In this document: piece after piece, positions 5,200 to 7,588 of the stretch
Numbering within the stretch: the stretch's first letter is position 1
How the letters are laid out: every line of letters begins with the position of its first letter
Assembly: GCA_023424585.1 (NCBI GenBank)
Contig: JAFADT010000319.1
Location: 1-7,588 of the forward strand
DNA length: 7,588 nt
Reading direction: 5' to 3'
Source: Pseudomonadota bacterium
Lineage (GTDB): Bacteria > Myxococcota > Myxococcia > Myxococcales > Myxococcaceae
Made by a program: the position numbers and the translations under genes
Notes under the pieces: model-generated
The model's database searches: none
Told to the model about the DNA's origin: nothing
What the model saw: only the letters and a program-made list of their open reading frames with translations

Positions 5200-5682
5200 T
5201 CACGGCCCCTGGAGGCCGCGCTCCTTCATGTACTTGCGAAGGCCCGCGGCGCCCTGCGCGCGCACCTTGTTGTGGAGCAGCGGTGTCCACCCGAGCGCCC
5301 ATCCCACCGGCCCCAGCGCCTGCCGCGACCAGGTCCAGAAGGGGAACCGGTCGGTGTGGCGGATGATCTTCCCGTCGGCGAACTCGAAGGACGCGTCGAT
5401 GCGGTTGAGCACCTTCCGGCCGGTCTGGCTGAACGTGTAGCGCGCGTCCCAGTGGGCACGGCCGGTGCGGTCATCGGCTTCCACCTGGCTGAACACGACG
5501 TCCAGGTCGTGCCCGCGCTCCAGCAGCATGCGCCACATGGAGGTGACCCCCGCGTAGCGCAGCCCCTGGAACACGGCGTCGTTGAACTCCACGTCCGGGT
5601 GGTAGCAGGCGGCCATGCCGTCCGCGTCGCGCCGCTGGAAGGCGGAGTAGAAGTCGGTGATGAGCTGGGAGTGCGGGTGCAT
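5200..5682 (-). CDS. SnoaL-like / NTF2-like (nuclear transport factor 2 family) protein
   Basis: 160 residues, read leftward from an ATG at 5682 to a TGA at 5200-5202. The N-terminal helix and first strand are typical of the family: LITDFYSAFQRRDADGMAACYHPDVEFNDAVF (7-38), followed by GVTSMWRML. The later strands, HWDARYTFSQTGRKVLNRIDASFEF (77-101) and DGKIIRHTDRFPFWTWSRQALG (103-124), complete the alpha+beta cone. The family includes ketosteroid isomerase, SnoaL cyclases and many stress or polyketide-associated proteins, so the reaction cannot be named. No signal peptide or membrane segment. It converges on the pseudo-phosphoesterase gene with a single base between stop codons and is divergent from the deformylase gene across a 107-base gap in which I see no clear promoter. 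No strong Shine-Dalgarno is visible. Confidence 0.9.
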   Translation of the reverse strand: MHPHSQLITDFYSAFQRRDADGMAACYHPDVEFNDAVFQGLRYAGVTSMWRMLLERGHDLDVVFSQVEADDRTGRAHWDARYTFSQTGRKVLNRIDASFEFADGKIIRHTDRFPFWTWSRQALGPVGWALGWTPLLHNKVRAQGAAGLRKYMKERGLQGP

Positions 5683-5789
5683 GCCGCCCGTCTATCAGAC
5701 CCGTCCGGTCGCGCGCTCGGGGGAACCCGGAGGGGCAGCGGACGGAAAGTGCCGAGCAATGGAAGGGACCGCGTGGCAGAGTCCGCCGC

Positions 5790-6329
5790 ATGGCTCGCGA
5801 CATCGTCATCTGGCCCCACAAGGTTCTCAGCTCGCCCACCCAGCCCGTGACCGACTTCGGACCGGCGCTCGAAACGCTCCTCCAGGAGATGTCGGAGGCC
5901 ATGGCGGAAGCCAAGGGCATCGGCATCGCGGCCAACCAGGTGGGAGTCTCCTTGCGCGTGGCCATCGTCGGGCGCGAGGACGGCACCCAGTTCGAAATCG
6001 TGAACCCCCAGATGCTCTCGAAGGAGGGGAGCGTGAAGTACGAGGAGGGGTGCCTCTCCGTGCCGGACGTGTGGGAGAAGTGCCCCCGCGTCGAGCGGGT
6101 GAAGGTCCGCTACCAGGACAAGACGGCCCAGTGGCACGAGCTGGAGGCGGACGGTCGGCTCGCGCACGTGCTCCAGCACGAAATCGACCACCTGGATGGC
6201 CACGTCTTCGTGGAGCACCTCGGCAGCCTGAAGCAGAAGCTCATCAAGGAGCGCATGCAGAAGCTGCAGAAGTCGCTCGCGCGCCGGAAGGATGAGCCCT
6301 CGGAAGGCAAGGCGCCGAAGCGCTCCTGA
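5790..6329 (+). CDS. def: Peptide deformylase
   Basis: 179 residues, the usual length. The enzyme removes the formyl group from the N-terminal formylmethionine of new proteins at the ribosome, using a metal ion. All three signature motifs are intact: GIGIAANQ (43-50), EGCLS (86-90, with metal ligand Cys88) and HEIDH (130-134, ligands His130 and His134, catalytic Glu131). The opening IVIWPHKVLSSPTQPVTDF matches the normal N terminus. The C terminus from about 146 is a charged helix with a Lys/Arg-rich tail (KLQKSLARRKDEPSEGKAPKRS), common in type I enzymes of Gram-negative bacteria. The ATG at 5790 is the natural start, although only weak Shine-Dalgarno sequence precedes it. In many bacteria def is followed by fmt; here a hydroxylase-like membrane protein follows after 41 bases. 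The genome may hold a second def copy. Confidence 0.97.
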   Translation: MARDIVIWPHKVLSSPTQPVTDFGPALETLLQEMSEAMAEAKGIGIAANQVGVSLRVAIVGREDGTQFEIVNPQMLSKEGSVKYEEGCLSVPDVWEKCPRVERVKVRYQDKTAQWHELEADGRLAHVLQHEIDHLDGHVFVEHLGSLKQKLIKERMQKLQKSLARRKDEPSEGKAPKRS

Positions 6330-6370
6330 CCGTGCGCGGCGGGGACGCCGGGCGCGCTACGCTCGAGCGC

Positions 6371-7075
6371 ATGGAAATGCGCCCCGTCCCCCGCCAGGTC
6401 CAGGCCTTCCGTGAGCAGTACCGGGCCCGTGGCATCGGGCCCGGCTACCGGGGGCAGGCTCACTTCGTCTTCACCAGCAGCGTCTGCCTGGGGGGAATCG
6501 CCCTGGCGCTGAGCCGGGTGGAGGCGCCCCGCCTCTGGGAGCTGCTCGGAGTCCCCGCGGTCATCGCGCTCGCCAACACGGTCGAGTTCCTCGGCCACCG
6601 GGGGCCGATGCACCACCGCACCCGGGGCCTGGGCCGGGTGTTCGAGCGGCACACCGTCCAGCACCACCGCTTCTTCACCCATGAGGCGATGGCCTACGAG
6701 TCCCCCCGGGACTTCAAGATGGTGCTCTTCCCGCCGGTGCTGCTCCTCTTCTTCCTGGGAGCCATCGCCGCCCCGCTGGGAGCGCTCTGCTTCCTGCTCA
6801 TCTCCCCCAACGCGGGCTGGCTCTTCGTCGCCACGGCTCTCGGCTATTACCTCGCGTACGAGTGGGTGCACTTCGCCACGCACCTGCCGGGCAGCCACTG
6901 GAGCGCCCGGCTGCCCGGTGTCGCCTTCCTCCGGCGCCACCACCAGGTGCACCACGATCCCACCCGGATGGGCCGCCACAACTTCAACATCACCTTTCCG
7001 CTCGGAGACGGGCTCTTCGGGACGCGCTGGCGCGCCCCACTGGACGAGGGGCAGGCGGCACGCCGAGGGAAGTGA
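6371..7075 (+). CDS. Fatty acid hydroxylase superfamily membrane protein (di-iron, histidine boxes)
   Basis: 234 residues. The protein has the histidine clusters of the sterol desaturase/fatty acid hydroxylase superfamily: HRGPMHH (76-82), HTVQHHRFFTH (94-104), HFATH (167-171) and HHQVHH (190-195) with a further His203. These would hold a non-haem di-iron centre on the cytoplasmic face. Hydrophobic segments fit membrane helices at about 31-50, 57-73, 116-145 and 149-166, placing the His boxes in loops between them. The family oxidises C-H bonds of lipids such as fatty acids, sterols or carotenoids; the substrate here is unknown. The ATG at 6371 is chosen because it gives a compact N terminus (MEMRPVPRQVQAF); a GTG at 6332 would add 13 residues and an ATG at 6377 would remove two. 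No good ribosome-binding site is seen. The 41-base gap after def suggests shared transcription. Confidence 0.9.
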   Translation: MEMRPVPRQVQAFREQYRARGIGPGYRGQAHFVFTSSVCLGGIALALSRVEAPRLWELLGVPAVIALANTVEFLGHRGPMHHRTRGLGRVFERHTVQHHRFFTHEAMAYESPRDFKMVLFPPVLLLFFLGAIAAPLGALCFLLISPNAGWLFVATALGYYLAYEWVHFATHLPGSHWSARLPGVAFLRRHHQVHHDPTRMGRHNFNITFPLGDGLFGTRWRAPLDEGQAARRGK

Positions 7076-7151
7076 CGGCGAACGAGGAAGGCCGGAGTTG
7101 GGGGTTCACACCTCGGAACGGCGTGCCCATATCCCCGGCGGTCGGGACGGA

Positions 7152-7168
7152 TGATCAGGCCCGGATCA
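7152..7168. promoter_or_regulatory. Dyad just upstream of tandem promoter P1
   Basis: TGATC (7152-7156) and GATCA (7164-7168) are inverted copies with a 7-base centre. They lie within a near-direct repeat (GGATGATCAGG at 7149-7159, GGATCAATCAGG at 7163-7174) and end 9 bases before the P1 -35 box. This position suits an activator or nucleoid-protein site. From the hydroxylase stop (7075) to here I see no other clear feature. Confidence 0.3.
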
Positions 7169-7176
7169 ATCAGGGT

Positions 7177-7205
7177 TTGACGTCGCCGAACCGAAGCGTT
7201 AGAGA
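7177..7205 (+). promoter_or_regulatory. Tandem promoter P1
   Basis: TTGACG (7177-7182), a 17-base spacer and TAGAGA (7200-7205) make a good sigma-70-type promoter. A GTGGACCCCCGCGC discriminator and start region follows. It is the most upstream and most diverged of four similar units and shares the TAGA -10 core and the GC-rich downstream stretch. Confidence 0.55.
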
Positions 7206-7285
7206 GTGGACCCCCGCGCAACGAACCGCTGGCCCTCGGGCTACGGGAAGTCCGCGCGGAGGAAGAAAAGGATCGACGAAGGATG

Positions 7286-7324
7286 TTGATCCCGAACGCG
7301 GTGAAGAGGTAGAAGCCGCGCCCC
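7286..7324 (+). promoter_or_regulatory. Tandem promoter P2
   Basis: TTGATC (7286-7291), an 18-base spacer containing CGAACGCGGTGAAG, and TAGAAG (7310-7315) followed by CCGCGCCCC. The block TAGAAGCCGCGCCCC (7310-7324) is identical in P3 and P4. A purine-rich stretch with GAAGAAAAGGA (7262-7272) lies upstream, where an UP-like element might be. The GC-rich discriminator is a hallmark of stringently controlled stable-RNA promoters. Confidence 0.6.
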
Positions 7325-7396
7325 GCTCGAACGGAACCGAAGGCAGCAGCTCGGAACCTGGGAGCGGACAGCAGCAAGCGGTCGCCACCAAAAGGG

Positions 7397-7433
7397 TTGA
7401 TCGCGGATGCGGCGGTGGTAGAAGCCGCGCCCC
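7397..7433 (+). promoter_or_regulatory. Tandem promoter P3
   Basis: TTGATC (7397-7402), a 16-base spacer and TAGAAG (7419-7424), followed by the same CCGCGCCCC discriminator. The spacer is two bases shorter than in P2 and P4 and less similar to them, while the -35, -10 and discriminator are kept. Conservation of just those parts supports promoter function over a chance repeat. CCAAAAGGG lies immediately upstream. Confidence 0.58.
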
Positions 7434-7518
7434 TCGCTTCGAAGCCCGCGCACTGGCGCGGAAGGCACTTCGGGGAGAGCGCAGCACCGACAAGGAAATA
7501 GGGCAGTCAACGAGCGGG

Positions 7519-7557
7519 TTGACAGCGAACGCGGCGAAGGGATAGAAGCCGCGCCCC
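7519..7557 (+). promoter_or_regulatory. Tandem promoter P4
   Basis: A perfect TTGACA (7519-7524), an 18-base spacer with CGAACGCGGCGAAG, and TAGAAG (7543-7548) followed by CCGCGCCCC. It has the best -35 of the four and is nearest to whatever gene lies beyond the right edge. A small hairpin, GCCGG (7567-7571) with CCGGC (7575-7579), follows in what would be the transcribed leader. Confidence 0.62.
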
Positions 7558-7588
7558 CACCGAGAAGCCGGCGTCCGGCAGGCAGCAA

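Larger units (their letters stand above)
7177..7588 (+). repeat. Array of four promoter-like repeat units, probably an rRNA-operon promoter region
   Basis: The four -35 boxes are 109, 111 and 122 bases apart. About 40 bases of each unit are conserved (-35, part of the spacer, -10, discriminator), while the 65-80 bases between units are not. No open frame here looks real. Tandem promoters with GC-rich discriminators are typical of bacterial rRNA operons, so a 16S rRNA gene may start past 7588. That gene is not in the window and the link is inferred. Another strongly expressed gene is the alternative. Confidence 0.55.

Noticed and set aside
7286..7588. Spaced repeats resembling a CRISPR array
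   Set aside because: The repeated part is imperfect and the gaps are 65-80 bases, too long and uneven for spacers. The conserved parts are exactly -35, -10 and discriminator, which a promoter array explains better.
6847..7588. Minus-strand open frames over the right end with a recurring RGFY-type peptide
   Set aside because: The repeated peptide comes from the DNA repeats. The unit at 7397 differs in length by two bases, which breaks the frame, and no family or ribosome-binding site is seen.

Overview
The window is very GC-rich DNA with dense genes, strong GC bias at third codon positions and long shadow reading frames. It almost certainly comes from a myxobacterium of the Myxococcaceae (Myxococcus, Corallococcus or a relative). 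The best taxonomic marker is a DUF2378/TIGR02265-type protein (2462-3079), a family known essentially only from Myxococcales. A sigma-54-like promoter and long regulatory intergenic regions fit the same group. The assignment is inferred from the sequence; no database was searched.

Layout. 1-140: the tail of a plus-strand gene. 251-769: a small protein ending in an SSB-like acidic tip, probably read from a short or absent leader and followed by a strong hairpin. 770-1306: a long intergenic region with structured elements, two dyads, a direct repeat and a good sigma-54 promoter candidate. 1307-3642: a probable operon of a KAS III (FabH-like) condensing enzyme, a DUF2378 protein and a beta-rich protein of unknown function, closed by a strong hairpin at 3651-3683. 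3756-5198: a metallophosphoesterase-fold protein in which nearly all the metal-binding and catalytic residues expected for its family are replaced, so it looks like a pseudoenzyme. 5200-5682, minus strand: a SnoaL/NTF2-like protein, converging on the previous gene with one base between them. 5790-7075: peptide deformylase and a histidine-box fatty-acid-hydroxylase-type membrane protein, probably co-transcribed.

7076-7588 has no gene. It carries four promoter-like units in a row (-35 boxes at 7177, 7286, 7397 and 7519). Three of them share an identical 15-base -10/discriminator block. This resembles the tandem, GC-discriminator promoters of a ribosomal RNA operon, and an rRNA gene may begin just beyond the right edge.

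How the genes work together is only partly readable. The KAS III, DUF2378 and unknown-protein genes are close together and point the same way. With the pseudo-phosphoesterase they may form a myxobacteria-specific acyl-condensation module, switched on by an enhancer-binding protein acting with sigma-54. That proposal is inference. The deformylase is housekeeping. The most notable items are the pseudo-phosphoesterase, the tandem promoter array, the SSB-tip protein and the regulatory region at 1026-1242.
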